From NCBI GenBank assembly GCA_026396205.1, contig JAPLXF010000046.1, positions 1-7,323 on the forward strand: a stretch of DNA of 7,323 nt, given 5' to 3'. Below, piece after piece: positions 1 through 5,404 of this stretch. The number at the start of each line of letters is the position of its first letter. The first letter of the stretch is position 1. The stretch is from Candidatus Moraniibacteriota bacterium (GTDB taxonomy: Bacteria > Patescibacteriota > Minisyncoccia > Moranbacterales > UBA2206). The notes below the pieces were generated by a model, which had not been told where the DNA came from, did no database searches, and saw only the letters and a list, made by a program, of their open reading frames with translations. The position numbers and the translations under genes are program-made.

Positions 1-1173
1 GGCATGGAACTGATTGCATCGGAAAATTATGTTTCCGAGGCGGTTTTGGAAGCGCTGGGGACTGTTTTTACCAACAAGTATTCGGAAGGTTATCCCGGCA
101 GGCGCTATTATGGCGGGCAAAAATATACCGACCAAGTTGAAAGCATTGCTATTGAACGGGCCAAAAAACTTTTCGGCGCCGAGCATGTCAATGTCCAGCC
201 GCTTTCCGGCGCGCCGGCCAATATGATTGCTTACAGCGCCGTGCTGGAGCCCGGCGATAAAATTTTAGGCATGGATTTATCCCACGGCGGGCATCTGACT
301 CATGGCCATCCGGTCACGCTTTCAGCCAAAATATACAATTTTATCAGATATAAAACCGGAGCCGATGGAAAAATAAATTATAAGGAACTGGAAAAACTGG
401 CCATCAAAGAAAAACCCCAAATGATTTTGGCGGGCTTTTCGGCCTATACGCGGCAATTGGATTATCAGAAATTCCAAGCCATCGCCAAAAAAGTCGGCGC
501 CATTTCCATGTTTGATATCGCGCACATCGCGGGGCTCGTTGCCGGGAAAGCCATTCCCAATCCGGTGCCGTATTTTGATATTGTGACCACGACCACGCAT
601 AAAACTCTCCGCGGGCCGCGCGGAGGAATGATTATGTGTAAGGAAAAATTCGCCAAAGCTATTGATAAAGCGGCGTTTCCAGGCTTCCAAGGCGGACCGC
701 ATATGAATACTATCTGCGCTTTAGCCGTTGCACTTGGCGAAGCCCAAAAGCCGGCGTTTAAAAAATACGCTAAACAAATTATTAAAAATGCCAAAGTGCT
801 GGAAACAGAACTCAAAAAGTACGGATTTAAATTGATGTTCGGCGGCACGGATAATCATATGGTTTTAGTGGATGTTTTCGGTTCCAAAGGCGCCACCGGC
901 AAGGAAGCGGAAGTGGCGCTGGATAAAGTCGGCATTACGCTTAATAAAAATATGATTCCGGACGACCCGCGAAAACCGATGGATCCTTCCGGCGTGCGCA
1001 TTGGCGTGCCGGCAATTACCACTCGCGGGATGAAAGAAAAGGAAGTTAAAATAATTGCCCAGTGGATAAATGAGGCGATAGAGAATAGGGATAATAATAA
1101 AATATTAGCCAGAATTCATTTGGAAGTCATTAAACTTTGCAAAAAGTTTCCGATATACAAGAATTTAAAGTAA
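1..1173 (+). CDS. glyA: Serine hydroxymethyltransferase, 5' end missing
   Basis: This PLP-dependent cytoplasmic enzyme converts serine and THF to glycine and 5,10-methylene-THF, the one-carbon donor used by the ThyA encoded downstream. The frame is open from base 1, and the ATG at 4 lies inside the family's conserved (G/L)xELIASEN stretch, so it is not the start. Numbering from that Met, the PLP lysine is K200 in TTTTHKTLRGPRGG. E. coli has it at K229, so about 29 N-terminal residues lie outside the window and the full length would be near the usual 417. Also visible are the substrate and cofactor segments YSEGYPGRRYYGG, HGGHLTHG, FDIAHIAG, FPGFQGGPHM, GGTDNHM and SGVRIGVPAITTRG. The last 20 or so residues are basic. 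The next gene starts 9 bases after the stop. I see no missing catalytic residue. Confidence 0.97.
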   Translation, partial: GMELIASENYVSEAVLEALGTVFTNKYSEGYPGRRYYGGQKYTDQVESIAIERAKKLFGAEHVNVQPLSGAPANMIAYSAVLEPGDKILGMDLSHGGHLTHGHPVTLSAKIYNFIRYKTGADGKINYKELEKLAIKEKPQMILAGFSAYTRQLDYQKFQAIAKKVGAISMFDIAHIAGLVAGKAIPNPVPYFDIVTTTTHKTLRGPRGGMIMCKEKFAKAIDKAAFPGFQGGPHMNTICALAVALGEAQKPAFKKYAKQIIKNAKVLETELKKYGFKLMFGGTDNHMVLVDVFGSKGATGKEAEVALDKVGITLNKNMIPDDPRKPMDPSGVRIGVPAITTRGMKEKEVKIIAQWINEAIENRDNNKILARIHLEVIKLCKKFPIYKNLK

Positions 1174-1182
1174 AACATAAAA

Positions 1183-1734
1183 ATGGCAAAAATAATTTTG
1201 GGATTTTCCGGGGAAATGGCTTCTGGGAAAGGCCTGGCAGTAAAATACATCGAAGAAAAATATAAGGCCAGTTCTTATCGATTTTCGACTATCTTGAGGG
1301 ATATTTTAAAAGTCCTCTGTTTGGAAGAATCCAGGGAAAATATTCAAAAAATCTCGACTGTTTTGCGGAAAAATTTTGGAGAAGATTTATTTTCTAAAAT
1401 AATGAAAGAGCAAATTAAAAAAGATAAAAACGAATTTATAGCTGTGGACGGGATAAGAAGGATGGAAGACATAAAATACCTTAAAGAAATTCCCGAATTC
1501 AAGTTTGTTTATCTTGAAGCCGATGTGGAAAAAAGATATGAAAGAACCGTCAAGCGCAAAGAAAATGCCGGAGACGAAAACAAAACAATCGAGAAATTTA
1601 AAAAAGACCATGCAGCGGAAGCAGAAACACAAATCAAAGATTTAAAGCAATATGCCGATTTTATCCTGGAAAATAACGGTACGGAAGAGGAATTATTTAG
1701 GCAAGTCGATAATATAATTAACGAAAAAAAATGA
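1183..1734 (+). CDS. Small P-loop kinase, UPF0200/dephospho-CoA kinase-like; nucleotide kinase by context
   Basis: This 183-residue soluble protein has an N-terminal P-loop, GEMASGKG (residues 10-17, K16), in the GKG form typical of adenylate-kinase-like enzymes. A strand ends in AVDGIRR (D89-R93), a strand FVYLEAD follows, and then a basic, lid-like helix (KRYERTVKRKE). It ends with ADFILENNGTEEEL, an ending shared by small nucleotide and dephospho-CoA kinases. The order P-loop, DGIR, RxxR, F-x3-D, AD-x-I-x2-N matches the archaeal UPF0200 kinase-like proteins as I remember them. The substrate is not shown by the sequence. Its position between glyA and dCMP deaminase suggests a deoxynucleoside monophosphate, for example dTMP or dCMP, but dephospho-CoA is also possible. 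No SD is visible before the ATG. Its TGA overlaps the next start as ATGA, so the two are probably translationally coupled. Confidence 0.75.
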   Translation: MAKIILGFSGEMASGKGLAVKYIEEKYKASSYRFSTILRDILKVLCLEESRENIQKISTVLRKNFGEDLFSKIMKEQIKKDKNEFIAVDGIRRMEDIKYLKEIPEFKFVYLEADVEKRYERTVKRKENAGDENKTIEKFKKDHAAEAETQIKDLKQYADFILENNGTEEELFRQVDNIINEKK

Positions 1735-2285
1735 GTGCCAAAAAAACAAAGAATCAAAATCCAAGATTGTCCTGGGACGAGACTTTTATGAACATGGCGA
1801 TGCTACTGACCAAAAGAGTTTCCTGCCAAGTGGTGAAAACCGCGGCTGTCTATGTTGATTCCGACCATCGGGTTATCTCGCTGGGATATAATGGTCCGGT
1901 AACCGGCGCCTATAACTGCGATGAAGTCGGCTGTGCCAAAATTGACGGCAATCCCAAAACCGGAAAACTGGAGAGATGCCGCGGAGCGCACGCGGAAATA
2001 AACGGCATAATTAACGCGATCGATTCCAGAGCGCTCAAAGGAGCGACGCTTTACAGTGTGAAACATCCTTGTTTTGACTGTATAAAATCTTTAGTCAATG
2101 CCGGTATAAAAGAAATAGTCTATTTTGAAAAATATTTAAGGACGCAGACCGGAGGAGAAAAATTTGAAGAAGAAACCGAAGCGGATGATTTGGCAAAGAT
2201 GAAAAAGGTAAAAATCAGAAAATATCAAGGCAGGATAATCTGTCCACCGGCAGAAAGCCTGGATTCAAAAAAGCATAAAAAATAA
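1731..2285 (+). CDS. dCMP deaminase (ComEB-like), zinc-dependent
   Basis: This enzyme converts dCMP to dUMP, the substrate of the ThyA encoded next to it. The 184-residue protein opens with the family-typical PRLSWDETFMNMAMLLTKRV and has GYNGP (52-56). The catalytic set is complete: CRGAHAE gives zinc ligand H87 and proton shuttle E89, and PCFDC gives zinc ligands C114 and C117. C63 and C68 (NCDEVGC) may form part of the extra structural zinc site seen in some dCMP deaminases, which is inference. The C-terminal part (about 140-184) is long and charged, ends in a lysine-rich tail, and has no motif I recognise. The start overlaps the stop of the kinase gene by four bases (ATGA), and no other in-frame ATG would keep the conserved N-terminus. 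A riboflavin- or tRNA-type deaminase is unlikely given the SWDE and GYNG motifs. Confidence 0.93.
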   Translation: MSAKKTKNQNPRLSWDETFMNMAMLLTKRVSCQVVKTAAVYVDSDHRVISLGYNGPVTGAYNCDEVGCAKIDGNPKTGKLERCRGAHAEINGIINAIDSRALKGATLYSVKHPCFDCIKSLVNAGIKEIVYFEKYLRTQTGGEKFEEETEADDLAKMKKVKIRKYQGRIICPPAESLDSKKHKK

Positions 2286-2302
2286 TTTTTTAAATAATTT
2301 AT

Positions 2303-3310
2303 ATGGAAAACCAAAAAAGACATCCGGAACATCAATATCTGGATTTGCTGAAAGAAATAATTGAAAACGGAAGCGACAAGGAACTTTTTTTTACTCCTGA
2401 AGTTTTGGCCGAGTATGCCAAGAAAGGAGAAAAACCGCCCCACATCCGCTCTGTTTTCGGACGGCAAATACGCTTTGATTTGTCGGAAGGCTTTCCGTTG
2501 CTGACTACAAAAAAAGTATTCTTTCGGGGAATTTTGCGCGAACTGCTTTGGTTTTTGAAAGGAGACACTAATGTAAAATATCTGGTGGATAACGATGTCC
2601 ATATCTGGGACGAATGGGCGTGGAAAAGATATCACAAACATTGTCTGGAAAAAGAACCGGAGAAAGATATGCAGCAGAGCGATTTTATCGCCAAGATAAA
2701 AGAACTGCCGGCAAATGATCCGTTTGTAAAAGAGTGGGGAGATTTGATTATGGTTTATGGAAAAATGTGGAGAAAATGGCCGGCCAGCGACGGACGGGAA
2801 ATTGATCAGTTAGGTTGGGTGATAGAAGGCTTAAAAGCCAAGCCTTTTCGGAAATCCTATGTGGTTTCCGCCTGGAATCCTGATTTTATTTACGCTATGG
2901 CGTCCAAGGGCAATGCCAATGAAGTCCCGCCTTTTTGCCATACCATGTTTCAATTTGGCGTTACGGAAGGCAATAAACTTAATTTGGGCATGTACCAGCG
3001 GAGCGCCGATGTTTTCCTGGGTGTGCCATTTAATATTGCCAGCTATGCCCTGCTTTTGCAGATGGTGGCGCAGGTTACCGGGCTCAAGGCCGGAGAATTC
3101 GTGCATACTTTCGGCGATGTGCATTCTTATTCCAATCATTTTGAACAAGTTAAGTTCCAGCTATCGCGCGAACCAAAACCGTTTCCCACAATGAAAATAA
3201 ATCCGGATATAAAAAATATCGATGACTTCAAGTTTGAAGATTTTGAAATTGTCGGCTATGATCCACATCCGGCCATCAAAGCGGAAATAGCCAATATCGG
3301 AGGATTTTAA
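2303..3310 (+). CDS. thyA: Thymidylate synthase, divergent, with insertions
   Basis: ThyA methylates dUMP to dTMP using methylene-THF and releases dihydrofolate for the FolA encoded next. At 335 residues it is longer than E. coli ThyA (264) and closer to the Lactobacillus casei type (316), with that type's extra small-domain segment at about 106-148. Conserved are E80 in ELLWFL, HIWDEWA, catalytic C212 in CHTMFQF, R233 in YQRSADVFLG, N244 in PFNIASYALL (selects dUMP over dCMP), H274 and Y276 in the HSYSNH segment, and GYDPHPAIKA. Unusual points: the RTGTGT phosphate loop is replaced by KPPHIRSVFG (44-53); the two partner-subunit arginines before VSAWN are K184 and S185; about eight residues are inserted before the active site, with Phe instead of Pro before the Cys; and four residues (IGGF) follow the usual C-terminus. 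There is a 17-base AT-rich gap and no SD upstream. The family assignment is firm; the detailed activity is less so. Confidence 0.94.
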   Translation: MENQKRHPEHQYLDLLKEIIENGSDKELFFTPEVLAEYAKKGEKPPHIRSVFGRQIRFDLSEGFPLLTTKKVFFRGILRELLWFLKGDTNVKYLVDNDVHIWDEWAWKRYHKHCLEKEPEKDMQQSDFIAKIKELPANDPFVKEWGDLIMVYGKMWRKWPASDGREIDQLGWVIEGLKAKPFRKSYVVSAWNPDFIYAMASKGNANEVPPFCHTMFQFGVTEGNKLNLGMYQRSADVFLGVPFNIASYALLLQMVAQVTGLKAGEFVHTFGDVHSYSNHFEQVKFQLSREPKPFPTMKINPDIKNIDDFKFEDFEIVGYDPHPAIKAEIANIGGF

Positions 3311-3325
3311 ATATAAAATAAAATA

Positions 3326-3826
3326 ATGTCAAAACCAATTATTAGCATTATCGTAGCCATTGCTAAAAATAATGTTATCGGCAAAGGCAATGAACTCCCT
3401 TGGAATCTGCCGGCGGATTTGGAATATTTCAAAAAAACAACCAGTGGGCATCCGGTGATTATGGGATACAAAACCCATCTTTCTATTGGCAGACTGCTTC
3501 CAGGAAGAAAAAATATTGTGCTGGCCAATGATCCGGAATTAAAAATAATGGACGGGGCATTGAGAGCCGATTCTTTTGAAAAAGCTTTTGAATCGGCTAG
3601 CGATAGCGACGAAGCTTTTATAATCGGCGGAGCTAATGTCTACAAACAGGGCCTGAATTATGCCGACCGGCTGTATATTACCGAAGTCCAGGATGACGTT
3701 GACGGGGATGTCTTTTTTCCCGATTATGACAAGAGCCAATGGAAAGAAATTAAAAGGGAAAAAAGAAAAGCCGATGACGAAAGCCAATACGATCTGGACT
3801 TTGTGGTTTATAAAAAAATAAAGTAA
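3326..3826 (+). CDS. folA: Dihydrofolate reductase, atypical cofactor site
   Basis: FolA reduces dihydrofolate to THF and so closes the cycle with ThyA and GlyA. The 166 residues are the normal family length. Seen are VIGKGNELPWNLPADLEYFK (18-37) with catalytic acid D31, PVIMGYKTHLSIGRLLPGR (43-61) with folate-binding R61, the nucleotide loop IIGGANVY (99-106), YITEV with T119, and the DGDVFFPDY segment. By alignment to E. coli, Arg44 is Tyr48, Ser63/Ser64 are Ala67/Asn68, and Arg98 is Asn104. These are residues that contact the NADPH adenosine phosphate, so cofactor preference may be changed (inference). Gaps are 15 bases to thyA and 4 bases to the next gene, and no SD is visible, as for the neighbours. 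A pterin deaminase/reductase (RibD-C type) is less likely because the folate-site motifs are intact. Confidence 0.95.
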   Translation: MSKPIISIIVAIAKNNVIGKGNELPWNLPADLEYFKKTTSGHPVIMGYKTHLSIGRLLPGRKNIVLANDPELKIMDGALRADSFEKAFESASDSDEAFIIGGANVYKQGLNYADRLYITEVQDDVDGDVFFPDYDKSQWKEIKREKRKADDESQYDLDFVVYKKIK

Positions 3827-3830
3827 AATC

Positions 3831-4379
3831 ATGATTTTAGGTATAAAAAAACTGCACAAGCTGGTTGATCAGGTTAAATTGGTTGAAAATCTTTGCGACC
3901 GCGAAATGAAAAATCCGGAAGGCGCCGGGTTTGATCTGCGAATGGGGGAAATCTATGAACTAGAAGGAGATGGATTTTTGGGGGCGGAAGAACGGCAGAC
4001 GCCGGAATCCAAGTCGGTAGCCAAATATAATCCGGAAAAAATAGATGACGAAAACTTCTTCATCTTTGAGCCAGGCAAATATTATTTGATTAAAACCATC
4101 GAAAGAGTAAATTTGCCGGTAAATATTTCCGGAATTATTTTTCCGCGTACCACGCTTTTCCGGTCGGGACTGGGGCTTTTCAATGGCATAGTCCAGCCGG
4201 GTTACTGCGGCGAGTTGACTTTTGGAATCTGCAATTTAGGCCAAAGTAATATTAAAATATCCTTTGGTGCCAGAATCGTGCATATAACTTTTCATGAAGT
4301 TTTAGGCGAAGGCAATCAATACCGCGGACAATGGCAAGGCGGGCGGGTAAGTGCTGGAAGCAAGGAAGTTCAGATATAA
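3831..4379 (+). CDS. dcd: dCTP deaminase/dUTPase-fold protein with unusual active site
   Basis: Members of this trimeric fold remove dCTP or dUTP and feed dUMP to thymidylate synthesis, which fits the operon. The 182-residue protein shows the fold's landmarks: GAGFDLRMG (31-39), FEPGKYYLIKTIERVNLP (79-96), PRTTLFRSGLG (105-115, matching PRSSLxRLGL and keeping R111), QPGYCGELTFGICNLG (122-137), FGARIVHITF (145-154), and a Dcd-like tail YRGQWQGGR (164-172). Two key positions are not canonical. The deaminase glutamate (E138 in E. coli Dcd) aligns with G132. The aspartate of DPGY, which corresponds to the dUTPase motif III aspartate, is Q122. The serine of PRSS is Thr. Fold membership is well supported; dCTP deaminase activity is not. 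It could be a changed nucleotide hydrolase, a binding protein, or an enzyme using other residues. It starts 4 bases after folA and is the last gene of the operon before a 49-base gap. Confidence 0.8.
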   Translation: MILGIKKLHKLVDQVKLVENLCDREMKNPEGAGFDLRMGEIYELEGDGFLGAEERQTPESKSVAKYNPEKIDDENFFIFEPGKYYLIKTIERVNLPVNISGIIFPRTTLFRSGLGLFNGIVQPGYCGELTFGICNLGQSNIKISFGARIVHITFHEVLGEGNQYRGQWQGGRVSAGSKEVQI

Positions 4380-4412
4380 AATGATAAACAAAAAATAAAA
4401 ATTTTTCAGGAA

Positions 4413-4419
4413 GGGAGGT
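4413..4419 (+). promoter_or_regulatory. Strong Shine-Dalgarno before the 4429 gene
   Basis: GGGAGGT ends 9 bases before the ATG at 4429 (10 bases from the end of GGAGG). It supports this start and contrasts with the upstream operon genes, none of which has such a site. Confidence 0.8.
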
Positions 4420-4428
4420 TCTTTAACA

Positions 4429-4758
4429 ATGAAAAATATTTCAAAATGGGTATCATTAGTATTAATGTTAAAAATCTGCTATTGGATGCTGCAGGCTATA
4501 GTTGGTTGCTTTTTATATCTTGCTGTAGTATCCGTTTACGGAGGATGGCCAACAGTTAATCCCAAGTATATTTCTTTTTCTCTTATATGCCTTACGGGAT
4601 GTTTCGCAATTGAATTTTGCCTGAAAAAATTTCATGAAATGATTAATGAGCTCGAAAGAGAAAACCAGGAAGAAAAACTTCATACAGATATTTCAAGTAA
4701 AATAGAACATATTGTGCAAACACGAAACTCCCTTCGCCTTTTGCACAGAATTGAGTAA
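4429..4758 (+). CDS. Unknown small two-helix membrane protein with charged C-terminal helix
   Basis: I do not recognise this 109-residue protein. It begins MKNISKW and has a hydrophobic stretch at about 8-37, with a lysine at 15 that probably marks the inner edge of the first membrane helix. A short loop with GGWPTVNP (38-45) follows, then a second helix at about 47-65 that carries cysteines C54, C58 and C64. The rest (66-109) is a charged, helix-forming tail, probably cytoplasmic, with KKFHEMINELERENQEEK as a likely coiled coil. No signal peptidase site is evident. It is the first of three small frames with strong SD sites that end at the terminator at 5338-5371. The AT-rich codons and SD use differ from the operon upstream, which suggests a different origin. 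The strong SD is the main reason to call it real. Confidence 0.72.
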   Translation: MKNISKWVSLVLMLKICYWMLQAIVGCFLYLAVVSVYGGWPTVNPKYISFSLICLTGCFAIEFCLKKFHEMINELERENQEEKLHTDISSKIEHIVQTRNSLRLLHRIE

Positions 4759-4766
4759 GAGGAGGA
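4759..4766 (+). promoter_or_regulatory. Strong Shine-Dalgarno before the interrupted frame at 4771
   Basis: GAGGAGGA begins directly after the stop of the previous gene. GGAGG (4761-4765) is 5 bases from an ATG at 4771, a workable spacing. It marks a third intended translation start in this block, although the frame behind it stops after three codons. Confidence 0.65.
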
Positions 4767-4770
4767 AGTA

Positions 4771-4914
4771 ATGAAAAAATAATAGCCTATTTCAGAGAAA
4801 TCAGAAGAAAAAGACAAGAAAAAACGGCAAAGTCAAAAAGACTGGCGCGATTTAATTCGTGCTTCCCTAGAAGAAGCTCAAAGAGCTAACCAAAGAATTA
4901 GTTATATGCGTTGA
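4771..4914 (+). pseudogene. Small frame interrupted by tandem stops TAA TAG at codons 4-5
   Basis: ATG AAA AAA is followed directly by TAA and TAG (4780-4785). The same frame then stays open for 42 codons to a TGA at 4912. The open part reads like protein: a very charged start (SEKSEEKDKKKRQSQKDW) and a likely amphipathic helix (RDLIRASLEEAQRANQRIS), with no membrane segment. The frame has its own SD and ends 10 bases before the SD core of the next gene, which fits a gene in a compact operon. A slip in the A run would not restore this frame, because the frame is the same on both sides of the stops. Explanations are two point mutations, a sequencing or assembly error, readthrough, an unusual start further in, or a three-codon leader with chance coding downstream. 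I recognise no family. Confidence 0.42.
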
Positions 4915-4920
4915 TAAAAT

Positions 4921-4932
4921 AAAGGAGGTGAT
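4921..4932 (+). promoter_or_regulatory. Near-perfect Shine-Dalgarno that selects a TTG start
   Basis: AAAGGAGGTGAT matches the usual complement of the 16S rRNA 3' end almost over its full length. GGAGG (4924-4928) is 8 bases from TTG at 4937. The GTG at 4928 in the same frame lies within the SD itself and is a poor start. Confidence 0.8.
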
Positions 4933-4936
4933 TCGG

Positions 4937-5284
4937 TTGAAAAACGCGAAAGAATTATTAGAAAGATCGGTTTTTGAAGCCAAAGATCGGGCAAAGAGAA
5001 TAAACAATGTTCAAAAAGAAAGGCAGAAGTTTAAAAAAACTCAGAATATGTTTGGTTTTTCTATATTAATAGTCTTTCTTTTAGCTTCTGTTGTTTTTCT
5101 TTTTAAACCCTCTGCTGAAATGCATGATTTTATTTTTTACACAGGACTGGAATATATGGCGATTATCCTGGCAGTTTCTATAGCTATAGAATTATTTGCA
5201 GACAGTGCTAAAAAAATTCTAAAAGACCTGGAGAAATGGCAGAGGGGAACCAAGCGCTGCATAAGAAGGTGCAGCAAGTATTAA
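4937..5284 (+). CDS. Unknown small two-helix membrane protein with charged N-terminal helix
   Basis: I do not recognise this 115-residue protein. I chose the TTG at 4937 because it is correctly spaced from the very strong SD; the start three codons upstream overlaps the SD. Residues 1-37 form a charged, probable coiled-coil helix (KELLERSVFEAKDRAKRINNVQKERQKF). Membrane helix 1 is at about 39-57 (FGFSILIVFLLASVVFLF), a short loop follows, and helix 2 is at about 66-88 (YMAIILAVSIAIELF). The tail is basic (KKILKDLEKWQRGTKRCIRRCSKY). Positive charges on both ends predict an N-in/C-in hairpin. The gene at 4429 has the same two-helix design with the charged helix at the other end, so the two proteins may pair; this is inference. 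The rho-independent terminator begins about 50 bases downstream. Confidence 0.72.
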   Translation: MKNAKELLERSVFEAKDRAKRINNVQKERQKFKKTQNMFGFSILIVFLLASVVFLFKPSAEMHDFIFYTGLEYMAIILAVSIAIELFADSAKKILKDLEKWQRGTKRCIRRCSKY

Positions 5285-5316
5285 AAGAAGAAGTTTTATT
5301 ATCAAATTAGTTAAAT

Positions 5317-5335
5317 TTGGAAACGAAGTTTCCAA
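5317..5335 (+). other. Perfect 8-bp hairpin next to the terminator
   Basis: TTGGAAAC, loop GAA, GTTTCCAA is a perfect inverted repeat. It is not followed by a T run, so it is not a terminator itself. It lies two bases before the terminator stem and could protect the 3' end of the message or bind a protein. Confidence 0.55.
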
Positions 5336-5337
5336 GT

Positions 5338-5371
5338 AAAAGCCGTCTCATAACACAGGGATGGCTTTTTT
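5338..5371 (+). terminator. Rho-independent terminator of the small membrane-protein block
   Basis: AAAAGCCGTCTC (5338-5349) pairs with GGGATGGCTTTT (5358-5369) around an 8-base loop. This gives 12 pairs, two of them G-U, and the stem runs into six T at 5366-5371. It separates the small-gene block from gatB, so gatB needs its own promoter. Confidence 0.85.
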
Positions 5372-5398
5372 GATTTTTTGTCTTATTTCAGCTAGAAT
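5370..5398 (+). promoter_or_regulatory. Candidate leaderless promoter for gatB
   Basis: TTGATT (5370-5375), a 17-base spacer and TAGAAT (5393-5398) match the sigma-70 boxes at 4/6 and 5/6. Six bases then separate the -10 box from the gatB ATG, which puts the expected transcript start at or beside the A of the ATG. No SD precedes gatB. The -35 box overlaps the terminator T run. Confidence 0.45.
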
Positions 5399-5404
5399 TA
5401 AAAT

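Noticed and set aside
4..6. ATG at base 4 as the glyA start
   Set aside because: It lies inside the conserved family stretch before ELIASEN, the frame is open to the window edge, and about 29 residues of the usual N-terminus are missing.
322..848. Long reverse-strand open frames across glyA
   Set aside because: They are antisense shadows of a firmly identified gene and show no motif. The same holds for reverse frames over the kinase, dCMP deaminase, thyA, folA and gatB.
2859..3194. Alternative + strand frame inside thyA
   Set aside because: It is a shifted shadow of the thyA active-site region without SD or family features.
4375..4380. TATAAA at the end of dcd as a -10 box for the small-gene block
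   Set aside because: No reasonable -35 box stands 16-18 bases upstream, and AT-rich matches are expected by chance. I could not identify the block's promoter.
4780..4785. Stop codon reassignment (TAA or TAG read as an amino acid)
   Set aside because: TAA ends most genes here (glyA, dCMP deaminase, thyA, folA, dcd, gatB) at the expected family length, and no other in-frame TAG readthrough is seen.
4928..4930. GTG start for the second small membrane protein
   Set aside because: It overlaps the Shine-Dalgarno itself. TTG at 4937 has an 8-base spacing from GGAGG.
5317..5335. Hairpin as an independent terminator
   Set aside because: No T run follows it; the stem two bases downstream has the T run.
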